From NCBI RefSeq assembly GCF_040869035.1, contig NZ_CP162100.1, positions 2,418,001 to 2,482,000 of the forward strand: a stretch of 64,000 nucleotides of DNA, written 5' to 3'. The position numbers and the translations under genes are program-made. This stretch comes from Vibrio sp. NTOU-M3. Lineage in GTDB: Bacteria > Pseudomonadota > Gammaproteobacteria > Enterobacterales > Vibrionaceae. Each line of letters opens with the position of its first letter. The first letter of the stretch is position 1. Under the pieces are notes generated by a model. It searched no databases and was not told the DNA's origin. It saw only the letters and a program-made list of their open reading frames with translations. Positions 28,491 to 37,795 of the stretch are shown in pieces.

Positions 28491-28682
28491 TATTGTTACC
28501 TCCAATTTGCGTCGCACAAATTAGTGGTATTCCCATACGGAAACAAAGGAAATAAAGGAATAGAGTTCATCGAGAAAATCTATCTTACTTTTAAGCCATA
28601 CCTAACTCTTTGAATGGCGTAGATATAAAAAATAATTTAAATAAGTAGCAACAAGTTCAAAACAAAAATCTATAACTATTAG

Positions 28683-28696
28683 TTGATATATATCAA
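28683..28696. promoter_or_regulatory. FNR-type site upstream of ccp
   Basis: TTGATATATATCAA is a perfect TTGAT-N4-ATCAA. FNR is known to control E. coli yhjA. Confidence 0.75.
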
Positions 28697-29097
28697 TTTA
28701 TGTTTACTAAAATTTCCACTAACAAACATCAAGATAAACTATAGACATATACTTATATACATTGCCTGTAAATATGTATTATTTAAGATTAAAAGATAAC
28801 TATGTATAAATAATAAGGAAAACACCATTCAGCTATATGAATTATCTAATAAGCTAATATAATCAGGCCCCGACACAAACTTTATCTATATTAGATATTA
28901 GTTACTAAAACTCTTATTTACACCAATCTGTATCAAAAATAAGAACCCTCACAAGTATTTAAACCCTTCTTTATTTTTTATCTTATATTTCAATAAGATC
29001 ATTTTCTTTGTTGTAATTGAACGCCGTATTTTTTGACAGTTTACTTACATAAAGTCGTGTCGCATTCTCTAGAATTGGCCGCTTTGTAACCTAAGGT

Positions 29098-29111
29098 TGA
29101 AATATATTTCA
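29098..29111. promoter_or_regulatory. Palindrome upstream of the efflux operon
   Basis: TGAAATATATTTCA is a 14-bp perfect palindrome 65 bases before the first ATG of the export operon. It is the size and place of an operator. No regulator gene is adjacent. Confidence 0.4.
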
Positions 29112-29175
29112 GCTTTATTCCACTTATTTGTCCAACAGCGAATTCATGTTATTGGGCTAACTTTGAAACTAAACG

Positions 29176-31311
29176 ATGAACGAAAAATTACGATTTGCCA
29201 CCAAAGTTGCCCTTAGCCTGACATTGGCGTATTTAATCCCATTTGCGATGGGATGGCCTCAAGCTTCAACGGCAGCAACAACCGTGATGTTGATTGCCTC
29301 AACGGGAGGTCAGAGAGAGTCTCTCGCTAAAGGCACACTGCGAGTTATTGGCACCCTTGTGGGCGCCGTGGTGGGATTGTTGTTGGTCGGTTGGTTTGCC
29401 CAAGACAGACTGCTCTACATGCTGTCTGTTTCTTTAGTTGTTTCCGTATTATTTTACTTCCGCAATGCGTACTTAAAAGATCCAACACTCTTCATGCTCA
29501 CAGGCGTGATGGCGTTGATGATGTCGAATGGCGGTGATGCGAATGGTGCCTTTATCTACGGTATTGATCGCGCTTACATGACCATATTTGGGGTAATCAT
29601 CTATACCTTAGTGGGTACTTACCTCTTCCCTACCCCAACCGAACAAAACTTAAGGAAGTTGGCAGAAACCTTACTGGCTGCGCAAAAACAACTGTTCGTT
29701 CGAATTTTAGAGAGCAATGAAGACCTCAACGAGTCAGAAAGTGAAGAGATAACTCCCGAGCTGGCCGCTTTGGTGGATGAGGTGTTTAATACCCAAACCG
29801 CTCTCGAACAACGTTTTCGTTTGATCAGTAAAGAGTGCAGCGACATCTCTAGCTATCATCAAGAGTGGCAGTCTGCACTGCACCATAGTAAGCAAATTAC
29901 AGAGCTGTTGATTGCCACTGCACACAGCGAGTTTCACCAGTCAGAAAACCAAGCTTTTATTACTGATTTCAGCAACCATATTGACGCGATTCACTCATTG
30001 TTTGAAGTGTGTAATACCGTATGGGATGGCAACTCGCCTTATTATCAAGCGAATGAAAAAAAAGCAGAACTCAACACGACGACACTACAAGAGACTGGGC
30101 ATCTACAAAAAGGTGCGGTGTTAACACTCACTTACGTCATCAACCAGCTTCACCTTAACTTATCACGCTTAGCAGAGAGCATTAGCTGTATTGATTCCGT
30201 CACCAATACTCTCTCTTTCCAACAACCCAAAGCAGCTAAAGCGGCACGTTTTTTATGGTGGGACGCTGAAAATTTTAAAACCGCTGTCAAAGTGTTTGTC
30301 ACTTATTGGGCATCCTCTTTGATTTGGATTTATTTCAATCCTCCGGGAGGTTACAGCTTTGTCATCTTCTCGACCATGTATATGTCACTGCTGTCCTTTA
30401 TGCCAATTCATCCAATTCTGTTGCTGGTGCTCTTTACCTTTGGCTTCTTGTTTGCTGTCCCCGCGTACGTATTCATATTACCGCAACTCACGTTTTGGCC
30501 AGAGTTGGCAATCTTTATCTTTCTCTACACCTTTATTGCCTTTTACCTGTTTAAAGGCCCTATCACCATGTTCTTTTTGATGGGGTTATTTATTCTTGGG
30601 TTAGATAACAACATGTTCTATCACTTCGGCATCATTATGTCGGTGATGACACTGTTTTATCTAGTGGGACTGGTGATCATCGCTTCACATTACTTCCCAT
30701 TTTCTACTAGACCTGAGCACTTGTTTCACACCCTTCACGAACGATATTTTCGTCATGTATCTCAGTTATTTGCGCTGCCAGCGACCAAGAGCTCTGTGTG
30801 GGTGCGACTCAAACGGACCATTCACCTACAAACTCTCAACGCTTCTGTCAAAAAGCTTGCCCTTTGGGGCAGCAAAATCAACTTCAACTACTTTGACCAA
30901 AACAGCGCAGAAAAGGTGGCCGCTTATACAAGTAGTTGTCAGGCATTGAACCACCATATTGCCCTATTGAAAGGAGCAGAGAAGCACCTAGGTGACAACC
31001 CATTGGTTACGCAAGCTCGCAGTCAACACAGCGATGACACCATTCCACAAATTGCGCATGCGTTCTCTCTCAAGCCATCGGTTGAAAGCCTAACCGCAAC
31101 TTTCGCGAAAAATCAGGATGATTTGGATGTTTACGAAGCGCGAATTGAACACTTCTTTCAGCAATTGGATTTATCCCAATACCAAAACAAAGATATTGCC
31201 GGTTTTTATATCTTGCTGAACCTGAAAAGCAACGTGCTGGACGCACTGGCGAAGTGCAAAGGGGCTTACGCAGAAATCAATTGGGCCAATCTACAGCAAA
31301 AACGTTTTTAA
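29176..31311 (+). CDS. FUSC / aromatic acid exporter-type membrane protein
   Basis: 711 residues, inner membrane. Two repeats of about six membrane helices (~7-160 and ~365-500), each followed by a cytosolic helical domain, the layout of AaeB/FUSC (PF04632-type) pumps. Motifs include ASTAATTVMLIASTGGQRESLAKG and a second QPKAAKAARFLWWDAENFKTAVKVF block. With the outer-membrane factor, DUF1656 protein and HlyD-type adaptor that follow, it probably forms a cell-envelope-spanning exporter of aromatic acids or related compounds. Substrate unknown. The frame overlaps the unneeded upstream extension of the next ORF. Confidence 0.87.
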   Translation: MNEKLRFATKVALSLTLAYLIPFAMGWPQASTAATTVMLIASTGGQRESLAKGTLRVIGTLVGAVVGLLLVGWFAQDRLLYMLSVSLVVSVLFYFRNAYLKDPTLFMLTGVMALMMSNGGDANGAFIYGIDRAYMTIFGVIIYTLVGTYLFPTPTEQNLRKLAETLLAAQKQLFVRILESNEDLNESESEEITPELAALVDEVFNTQTALEQRFRLISKECSDISSYHQEWQSALHHSKQITELLIATAHSEFHQSENQAFITDFSNHIDAIHSLFEVCNTVWDGNSPYYQANEKKAELNTTTLQETGHLQKGAVLTLTYVINQLHLNLSRLAESISCIDSVTNTLSFQQPKAAKAARFLWWDAENFKTAVKVFVTYWASSLIWIYFNPPGGYSFVIFSTMYMSLLSFMPIHPILLLVLFTFGFLFAVPAYVFILPQLTFWPELAIFIFLYTFIAFYLFKGPITMFFLMGLFILGLDNNMFYHFGIIMSVMTLFYLVGLVIIASHYFPFSTRPEHLFHTLHERYFRHVSQLFALPATKSSVWVRLKRTIHLQTLNASVKKLALWGSKINFNYFDQNSAEKVAAYTSSCQALNHHIALLKGAEKHLGDNPLVTQARSQHSDDTIPQIAHAFSLKPSVESLTATFAKNQDDLDVYEARIEHFFQQLDLSQYQNKDIAGFYILLNLKSNVLDALAKCKGAYAEINWANLQQKRF

Positions 31312-31322
31312 TGAGGCTAGCG

Positions 31323-32927
31323 ATGAAAACAACCTTCAAACCTTTGATGTTATTACTGCCTCTGAGCGTTTTAACAGCGTGTAGTACTGTGGGGCCAGAC
31401 TATCAGGCGCCTCAACAATTTGAAATTCCTGAGCATTGGGCGCAAAGCCATCTGGAATCAGAAGTGGAATCGGCCAAATGGTGGACTCAGTTTAACGATA
31501 CAGCCCTCAACAATTTAGTCATGCTTGCAGGAAAGCAAAACCTTGATCTTGAAGCCGCAGGCCTGCGTATTATGCAAGCGCGCGCTGCACTTGGTATCTC
31601 GACGGGCTTACAATATCCGCAAGTTCAACAGGTATCTGGCAATCTGGCTCGCGCTTACCAAAACGAGCACTCGTTCAATAATGCCGCTGCAAGTTTTGAT
31701 GCTGGTTGGGAGCTCGATATTTGGGGAAAATACGCTCGCGGAATTGAAGCGGCCGAAGCGGCTTATTATGCGTCTATCGCCTCCTACAATGACATTACTG
31801 TCGCCATTACCGCAGAGGTTGCGCGTAACTACATCAACTACCGCACCTATCAAGAAAGAATTCTCCTTTCTAAGCGCAACATAGCGATTCAGAAACGAGT
31901 GGTCGACATCACTCAAATTCAGTTTGACTCTGGTAACGTAACTGAACTCGATGTGCAACAGGCTAAAAACCAGCTTTATGCTACAGAAGCGGCGTTACCA
32001 GCACTTGAAATCGCCAAACGCCAGTCACGTAATGCGCTTGCTCTTTTACTCGGCAGATTGCCTGAAGAAGTCGAACCGCTGCTCAATTCAGCTCAGTTGA
32101 CGAAACAAGTCGCACGTTATGAGTCCAGCTTCCAAACCACGGGCAAAAAGCCAGCCCTTTCGGGAGATGATCATCACTCATTGGTTCCTCGCGCGCCACA
32201 AGTTAGCCCTGAAATCTCAGCAAACTTAGTCATGCGTCGCCCAGATCTGCAAGTGGCTGAACTGCAAGCTCGAGCACAGAGCGCCAAAATAGGGGTTGCA
32301 CAAGCAGCGCTATACCCAAGCTTTTCCCTACTCGGCTCCATTGGGATCAATAGCACTGTCCAAAGTGGTCACAGTTTCAGCTTTAGTGACTCTCTCACTT
32401 TAGTTGCAGGGCCAAGCTTTAGTTGGAACATTCTCCAATACGGCCGAGTGGAAAATAATATTCGCCTTGAAGATGCTCGCTTTCAAGAAACCTTGAGCAA
32501 GTACAACAAAAAAGTATTACAGGCAGTTCAAGAGGTCACCAACGCTATGGACGCCTACCAGCTCTATCGTCAACAAAAAGAGCTGCGCCTTCGTTCGGTC
32601 AACTCATCCATTCGCGCCTTCAACATTTCGATGACTCAGTATGAAAACGGCCAAATTTCATTCGAACGGCTGCTAAATTCGGTCGAAAAGATGACACGGA
32701 GTGAAGACAGTTACGCCCAAATTAAGGGGAATGTCGCCAATCAGGTTGTCGCGCTATACAAAGCTCTGGGTGGCGGCTGGCAAACTCAAGCAGGAAAAGC
32801 GTTTGTCAGTGACGCCATTGCTGAACAAATGCGTACTCGCACCGACTGGGACAGTGAACTTGACGAAACGCAACGTACCCTTCCCGTACTACTTTCACCG
32901 ACTCAACCAGACAAGGAGCAACCCTAA
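31323..32927 (+). CDS. Outer-membrane efflux lipoprotein (NodT/OprM type)
   Basis: 534 residues, TolC-like trimeric channel. Signal peptide with lipobox LTAC (Cys ~20), then CSTVGPDYQAP, characteristic of the NodT subfamily. Two OEP repeats follow (~60-270 and ~300-490). A segment of ~40 residues between them (around SSFQTTGKKPALSGDD) is longer than usual. The start ATG 31323 begins 12 bases after the FUSC stop; a longer frame from 31254 would overlap FUSC and destroy the signal peptide. Second gene of the export operon. Confidence 0.92.
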   Translation: MKTTFKPLMLLLPLSVLTACSTVGPDYQAPQQFEIPEHWAQSHLESEVESAKWWTQFNDTALNNLVMLAGKQNLDLEAAGLRIMQARAALGISTGLQYPQVQQVSGNLARAYQNEHSFNNAAASFDAGWELDIWGKYARGIEAAEAAYYASIASYNDITVAITAEVARNYINYRTYQERILLSKRNIAIQKRVVDITQIQFDSGNVTELDVQQAKNQLYATEAALPALEIAKRQSRNALALLLGRLPEEVEPLLNSAQLTKQVARYESSFQTTGKKPALSGDDHHSLVPRAPQVSPEISANLVMRRPDLQVAELQARAQSAKIGVAQAALYPSFSLLGSIGINSTVQSGHSFSFSDSLTLVAGPSFSWNILQYGRVENNIRLEDARFQETLSKYNKKVLQAVQEVTNAMDAYQLYRQQKELRLRSVNSSIRAFNISMTQYENGQISFERLLNSVEKMTRSEDSYAQIKGNVANQVVALYKALGGGWQTQAGKAFVSDAIAEQMRTRTDWDSELDETQRTLPVLLSPTQPDKEQP

Positions 32928-33130
32928 TGCCACATGAACTCGCTTGGGGAGATGTGTATTTCTCACCAGTGTTATTGGTAATGGTGATGGCACTCAGCGC
33001 AACTTGGCTGAGCGTGATCCTCCTAAACAAGAGCCGGATTTCACGGTTTATCGCCTTTCCATCACTGACTTTTCTCGCCATCCTCGTCGTCTACGTGGTG
33101 GTGATAGACAGCTTTATTTTACGTTTTTAG
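32927..33130 (+). CDS. DUF1656 (AaeX-like) small membrane protein
   Basis: 67 residues with two membrane helices (~13-30 and ~43-62) after MPHELAWGDVYFSP, the DUF1656 signature. The family is almost always found between FUSC and HlyD-type genes (AaeX of aaeXAB). Its function is unknown, probably accessory to the pump. The ATG overlaps the previous TAA by one base (TAATG). Confidence 0.9.
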   Translation: MPHELAWGDVYFSPVLLVMVMALSATWLSVILLNKSRISRFIAFPSLTFLAILVVYVVVIDSFILRF

Positions 33131-33142
33131 GTAGCTAACAAG

Positions 33143-34027
33143 ATGAAGAAGAAACTTATCATTGCTTTAAACCTCGTCATCCTTGGGGGAGCCATCTGGC
33201 TAGGCTACCTAAAGTATGAAGAATATTTCAGCAACCCATGGACTCGCGATGGTCAAGTTCGAGCGAACGTGATTAAAGTCGCGCCACGCGTCTCGGGCCC
33301 AATCATTAGTGTCGCAGTGCGAGATAACCAAAAAGTTCACGCGGGCGATCTGCTGTTTGAGATCGACCCAACACAGTATCAAGTCGCGCTATCACAAGCG
33401 GAAGTAGCACTTGAGCGCTCTAAGATCAGCTCGGAAGGCAAAAAAATTGAATATGATCGATTAAGAGACATTCGAGCAAAAGACCGTGGCGCGGTATCAC
33501 ATAAAGATCTCACTCGTCGTGAAATCGCTTATGAAGAGTCATTGCTTCAGATAAAAGCTGCGGAAGAGAAACTTAAAGCTGCAAAGCTAAACTTTAGCTA
33601 CACCAAGATCTACGCTTCAGTCGATGGATACGTCTCTAACCTTGATATCCGTACCGGAACCCAAGCGGTAGCAAACCAACCATTACTTGCGCTGATCGAC
33701 AGCAACAGTTTTTGGGTCTTTGCCTTTTTCCGTGAAAGCCAACTCGCTCATATCAAAGCTGGCAATGATGCCAAGGTCACCTTGATGTCTCACCCAGACT
33801 CTCCTATCGATGCCAAAGTGGACTCAATTGGATGGGGTATCGCACCGAAAGATGGCACGGTTGGCTACAACCTATTGCCCAATGTGAACCCAGTATTTCA
33901 ATGGATTCGCCTAGCACAACGCATTCCTGTGCGTATCCAACTGGAAGAACTCCCTGAAAACGTCCAACTCAGATTTGGTTTATCCGCATCCATCATGGTG
34001 ATGCAAGACAGCAATGACGAGCAGTAG
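33143..34027 (+). CDS. HlyD/EmrA-type membrane-fusion adaptor
   Basis: 294 residues. N-terminal membrane helix (~5-22), then NPWTRDGQVRANVIKVAPRVSGPI (biotinyl-lipoyl-like), short coiled hairpin (~80-145), returning lipoyl half and beta barrel (NPVFQWIRLAQRIPVRI). This is the AaeA/p-hydroxybenzoate efflux subunit pattern. It bridges the FUSC inner-membrane pump to the outer-membrane factor two genes upstream. Confidence 0.92.
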   Translation: MKKKLIIALNLVILGGAIWLGYLKYEEYFSNPWTRDGQVRANVIKVAPRVSGPIISVAVRDNQKVHAGDLLFEIDPTQYQVALSQAEVALERSKISSEGKKIEYDRLRDIRAKDRGAVSHKDLTRREIAYEESLLQIKAAEEKLKAAKLNFSYTKIYASVDGYVSNLDIRTGTQAVANQPLLALIDSNSFWVFAFFRESQLAHIKAGNDAKVTLMSHPDSPIDAKVDSIGWGIAPKDGTVGYNLLPNVNPVFQWIRLAQRIPVRIQLEELPENVQLRFGLSASIMVMQDSNDEQ

Positions 34028-34056
34028 TCACGGCAAGAATTCAGAGGTTCACACTT

Positions 34057-34740
34057 ATGATCAGAAAAAAGATCCAAAAAATTAATCAGGAGAATAACTT
34101 CTTCTACCTCACCCTAGCGCTCATTGGCTTGCTGATCATTGCATCGCTAGTTCAGGTTCTAGGTAGTGGTTTGCTCGATATTGTCCTTCAAGGCTTTACG
34201 GTATTGACCTTTATCGTCTGCCTAGCCAGTTTGCGATTCGATCAAAACTGGTACCGTTTTCTCACCACATTGGTTGCAATATGGGTGGCAGTGCTCGTCC
34301 TTCGCTCGTTATTGCATGTTGAAAAAATTGATGCCGTGATGCTGTGCTTAACCTTTGCCTTTTTCTTTGGCACGTTTAAGTCCATTGCTCGTCAAATTCT
34401 TTTCACCGGCAGCGTGAACATCAATAAAGTCATCGGCTCCGTTGCTTTGTTCTTGTTACTCGGCTTGATGTGGGCGATGGCTTATCTCATTTTATTAGAA
34501 TTCGCCCCTGATTCATTCACAGGCATGAGCGCAGCGCCATGGGGAGAAAATTTTTCTAACGCTGCTTATTTCAGTTTTGTCACTCTCACCACTCTGGGGT
34601 ATGGCGATATCAGTCCGGTTACGCCTATCGCTCAGGTCATCGTTTATTTAGAAGCCATTGTCGGCGTGTTTTATATGGCTATCGTCGTTTCAAGCTTAGT
34701 CAGCTCGAACATTGAACATCAGGTAAAGAAAAATGGATAA
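34057..34740 (+). CDS. Two-TM potassium channel family protein
   Basis: 227 residues. Several hydrophobic N-terminal segments (~18-100) precede a canonical ion-channel module: helix at ~128-148, then pore loop with selectivity filter TLGYGD (~182-187), and final helix ~195-220. K+ selectivity is predicted from the filter. It lies 29 bases after the adaptor gene and overlaps the next gene by 8 bases, so it is part of the export operon transcript. A channel in such an operon is unusual. A role in balancing charge is only a guess. Confidence 0.85.
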   Translation: MIRKKIQKINQENNFFYLTLALIGLLIIASLVQVLGSGLLDIVLQGFTVLTFIVCLASLRFDQNWYRFLTTLVAIWVAVLVLRSLLHVEKIDAVMLCLTFAFFFGTFKSIARQILFTGSVNINKVIGSVALFLLLGLMWAMAYLILLEFAPDSFTGMSAAPWGENFSNAAYFSFVTLTTLGYGDISPVTPIAQVIVYLEAIVGVFYMAIVVSSLVSSNIEHQVKKNG

Positions 34741-35836
34741 ACAACTCGAACAACGTCAGAGCAAAATATTTGTCAGTAACATGGTGGAATCCGCCATTCG
34801 TATTGGCTTATTAGTTATTTTGCTGACTTTCACTTACGACATCATTAAACCTTTTATCATTCCGGTGATTTGGGGGGCGATCATTGCGGTTGCACTCATG
34901 CCACTGACATTAAAAATTCAAGCACTTTACCGTGGTCGTCGCGGCCTTGCGGCAACCACCATTGCGATCATCGGCATTGTCTTGCTCGTTACGCCTTTTG
35001 TGATGGTATCAAGCTCAATTTACGACGGTATCAGCCATACGCTTAGCGTACTACAAAGCGGTCAGGTGAGTATTCCAGGACCAACCCAACGTATTGCTGA
35101 TATCCCAGTCATTGGTGACAAGGTGTATGACGTGTGGAACCTGTTTGCTACCAACCTTGAAAAAGGGGTTCAGACCTTCCTGCCAGAGATCCAATCTTTC
35201 GTAACCATGTTGGCCTCTATGCTGGGTGGTGCGTTGACTAGCCTTATCACCTTCATTATCGCTCTCGCGATTGCTGCGGGCTTTATGACACACTCAGAAA
35301 AAGTCTCTGCGGCAATGCAAACCGTTATGGTTCGTGCTGTCGGCAAAAATGCAGAAGAGTGGACCACAATGACCGCTGCGACCATTCGCAGTGTGTTGAT
35401 TGGTGTGGTTGGTGTTGCTTTCATTCAGGCGATGATCATCGGTTCTGCCATGTTCTTCTTCAATGTGCCTGCGGCTGGTCTGCTAACCCTTGGCGTGTTG
35501 ATTCTATGTATTGCTCAGCTTCCGGCACTCTTGATCGTTGCTCCAGTCATTTTCTATGTTTACTCAACAGGAGATGGAACAGGTACGATCATTTTCACCG
35601 CATGGGCACTGTTTGGTGGCATTGCAGATAACTTCCTAAAACCAATGTTAATGGGACGTGGTGTTGATGTACCAATGCCTGTGATCTTAATTGGTGCGAT
35701 TGGCGGGATGCTATTTGCAGGGATCGTCGGTCTGTTCCTTGGCTCAATTATCCTAGCGATCTGGTACAAGCTTTTCATCCTATGGCTAAACCAAGAACGT
35801 GAAGAGATTGAACAAGAGAGAAAACAAGCCGCTTAA
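34733..35836 (+). CDS. AI-2E family transporter (permease)
   Basis: 367 residues, about eight membrane segments: a pair near 20-60, one near 65-90, a long extracytoplasmic stretch, then a cluster from ~145 to ~350, with the family's DNFLKPMLMGRG motif (~301-312). Members include TqsA (AI-2 efflux) and Na+/H+ antiporters, so the substrate is not decided. It starts inside the channel gene (8-base overlap) and is followed by a strong terminator, closing the operon. Confidence 0.88.
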   Translation: MDKQLEQRQSKIFVSNMVESAIRIGLLVILLTFTYDIIKPFIIPVIWGAIIAVALMPLTLKIQALYRGRRGLAATTIAIIGIVLLVTPFVMVSSSIYDGISHTLSVLQSGQVSIPGPTQRIADIPVIGDKVYDVWNLFATNLEKGVQTFLPEIQSFVTMLASMLGGALTSLITFIIALAIAAGFMTHSEKVSAAMQTVMVRAVGKNAEEWTTMTAATIRSVLIGVVGVAFIQAMIIGSAMFFFNVPAAGLLTLGVLILCIAQLPALLIVAPVIFYVYSTGDGTGTIIFTAWALFGGIADNFLKPMLMGRGVDVPMPVILIGAIGGMLFAGIVGLFLGSIILAIWYKLFILWLNQEREEIEQERKQAA

Positions 35837-35854
35837 TTCAGCGTCACCCGAAAT

Positions 35855-35886
35855 AAAAAGCCATTCATGCAAATGAATGGCTTTTT
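35855..35886. terminator. Bidirectional terminator between the efflux operon and the glycosidase gene
   Basis: AAAAAGCCATTCAT / ATGAATGGCTTTTT, a 14-bp stem with loop GCAA. Confidence 0.93.
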
Positions 35887-35896
35887 ACGTGTGGGA

Positions 35897-37795
35897 TTAA
35901 TGAATGGCTTCTGCATTGACAACTAAGGTTTCAAGTGGCTCAAGCTGAATAACGACAGGTGCACTATAACGCTCTGGTAAACTTGAGTTGGAACCATACG
36001 TCTGGCTTAACGAATAGTTTGTTTTAACTCCCTTAGGCAATTCAAAATCACGAGCGAGATCTAAGTAGTATGACTGCACTTTATCTGACGGATTACGCAA
36101 CGAAAATATCGCTTTATTGCCATTCCAAGAGGCAAAACCGTACACATCCAGTAACGTCGGGTTCCCTCCAATCCAATGAGAGTCCACCAGCACATCCGCA
36201 TTGGCACGAGCCCAATTTGCCGCTTCCGCCAACGTATCCCACTTGTTTTCATTGAGCATACTCGGCGTAATGTACAGCTCTTGCAACTGGGTGCCAGTCG
36301 CAAAGTAAGACCAAACTTGATCGGCAAAATCTTGGTCTGTTTGCTCTTTTTCCAAGCCATAATAGGCATTTTCAGCACTGACAATACCGTGCAACATCAA
36401 AGAGGTCATTGGAAATAACGGCCCTTTGCGAACAATAGAGCGATAGGTTTCTGCATCCCGGTAAGTACTCCACTGCTGAGCAGGAGAGCCTTTGCCATAT
36501 AAGGTAATGTCGTCACCTTGGCGCCAGATCGAGTCGGCATAGAAAAGCCAAGATGGACTTGCGTTGGTTCCCGTCGTGAGGTTGATAAATACCTTCTCAT
36601 TTGCTTCACGCATGTTTTTGATCAGTTGCACGGAGGCATCAAAGTCGGATGCAAATTGGCTACCCTTAAGGTGCTTAGTTGCATTGCCCATCCCATCTAA
36701 TTTAAATGATGAGATGTGTTCATTTTTGATTAGGCCGATAATTTTATCGTTGAAGTTTCTAAAGTAATTCGGTCCGGCTAACGCAAACTTGCCATCCACC
36801 GTTTCAAAACCATTTTCTTTGGCGTGAGAAACTCGTATCTCGCGCGGTTTGTTGTAACCACCCCAAGGGGACAGCCATAGACCCACACTTGCATTCATTG
36901 AATCAGCAAACTCTCGAACACCGCCAAAACCGTCAGCAAATGCGGGGCCGAACTCCCACTTTCCTGTCCGATCATCCCAACCATCGTCGAGTAAAAAACC
37001 ATCCAGTTTCACACCACGCTTTTTCACCAACTCTTGATAGAAAGCTGCCATTCTGTTTTTCACATCATCCTCGGTATATGGTGTAAAAAAGCCGATATCC
37101 ATCCATGAGTTGTAATGCAAATAAGGTTGATACGCCCTTGGTCGCATGGCTTCAATAAAACCATTAAACTCTCGACGTAATTGGCTTACTTCATTGAATG
37201 TGCCGATATAGGTGGTAAAGGTTAATGGTGCTTCTTGGGTGATTGGCGTAACTAAATCGACGTTCAAATTGGTTTTGGTTTCATAGGCATAAGTATTAAC
37301 TATCGGTTTGCGCGGCAAAATAAAGAAACTGCCCGCAACAATCGGTGAACTATTAATGGAACCTTCAACGTAAGGAGCCTGAGTTTGGCCTTTCGTTGGC
37401 AAGAACGTCAGTTTGGCCACACGCTGCTCATCACCTATCGCCGTAAAAGAATACGTAATACTTGCGTATCGCTCTTTGATAAGGCTGAGTGTTATCGTCA
37501 CATCAAAACTTGGGTGCAATAAGTGAAGATTGATTTGATCGCCACTACGACGAACTTCTTTCAAGGTGAAATCTTTTGTGTGGATCTTAGTTTCATCAGG
37601 AAGCGTGATAAAAAACAGCTCCGTTGGTGTCATCTTTTTATCTGCACGTAAATCGAGCAGAGAGAGCGCACCAGAGCTGTCATCAAATGTCATCGCCATC
37701 TGTTGGTTAGTTAACTTTATTGTGTTCGCGTTTGCATGAGAAGTCGCCATTATGATTGAAGCAACAAGAAGTCCATTGAATTTATTTGTTTGCAT
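35897..37795 (-). CDS. Secreted clan GH-D (GH36-like) glycosidase
   Basis: 632 residues with a signal peptide (MQTNKFNGLLVASIIMATSHANA). An N-terminal beta-sandwich (~25-220) precedes a (beta/alpha)8 barrel with LDDGWDD (~269), the nucleophile-bearing FKLDGMGN (Asp ~367) and the acid/base region RQGDD (~428). The pattern fits retaining alpha-galactosidase-like enzymes of clan GH-D. Related proteins are sometimes labelled enterotoxin, which is not supported here. It stands alone with no sugar transporter or regulator nearby. Location is periplasm or secreted. Start: ATG 37795 gives the clean signal peptide. Confidence 0.75.
   Translation of the reverse strand: MQTNKFNGLLVASIIMATSHANANTIKLTNQQMAMTFDDSSGALSLLDLRADKKMTPTELFFITLPDETKIHTKDFTLKEVRRSGDQINLHLLHPSFDVTITLSLIKERYASITYSFTAIGDEQRVAKLTFLPTKGQTQAPYVEGSINSSPIVAGSFFILPRKPIVNTYAYETKTNLNVDLVTPITQEAPLTFTTYIGTFNEVSQLRREFNGFIEAMRPRAYQPYLHYNSWMDIGFFTPYTEDDVKNRMAAFYQELVKKRGVKLDGFLLDDGWDDRTGKWEFGPAFADGFGGVREFADSMNASVGLWLSPWGGYNKPREIRVSHAKENGFETVDGKFALAGPNYFRNFNDKIIGLIKNEHISSFKLDGMGNATKHLKGSQFASDFDASVQLIKNMREANEKVFINLTTGTNASPSWLFYADSIWRQGDDITLYGKGSPAQQWSTYRDAETYRSIVRKGPLFPMTSLMLHGIVSAENAYYGLEKEQTDQDFADQVWSYFATGTQLQELYITPSMLNENKWDTLAEAANWARANADVLVDSHWIGGNPTLLDVYGFASWNGNKAIFSLRNPSDKVQSYYLDLARDFELPKGVKTNYSLSQTYGSNSSLPERYSAPVVIQLEPLETLVVNAEAIH

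Larger units (their letters stand above)
28491..29175. other. 685-base AT-rich gene-free stretch
   Basis: Divergent control region between ccp and the FUSC efflux operon. It contains a perfect FNR-type site (28683-28696) and a 14-bp palindrome near the efflux operon. The middle (~28700-29000) is very AT-rich, with no credible ORF, tRNA or hairpin terminator. It is AT-rich enough to be an H-NS-type target, but that is not shown. Confidence 0.6.

Noticed and set aside
28700..29000. CRISPR-like or mobile remnant in the AT-rich intergenic stretch
   Set aside because: No regularly spaced repeats, no terminal inverted repeats and no transposase fragment were seen.
31254..31322. Upstream extension of the outer-membrane factor
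   Set aside because: It overlaps the FUSC gene and would bury the lipoprotein signal peptide; ATG 31323 is correct.
35897..37795. Enterotoxin annotation for the glycosidase
   Set aside because: The catalytic motifs are those of clan GH-D; the enterotoxin label is a known database artefact for relatives.
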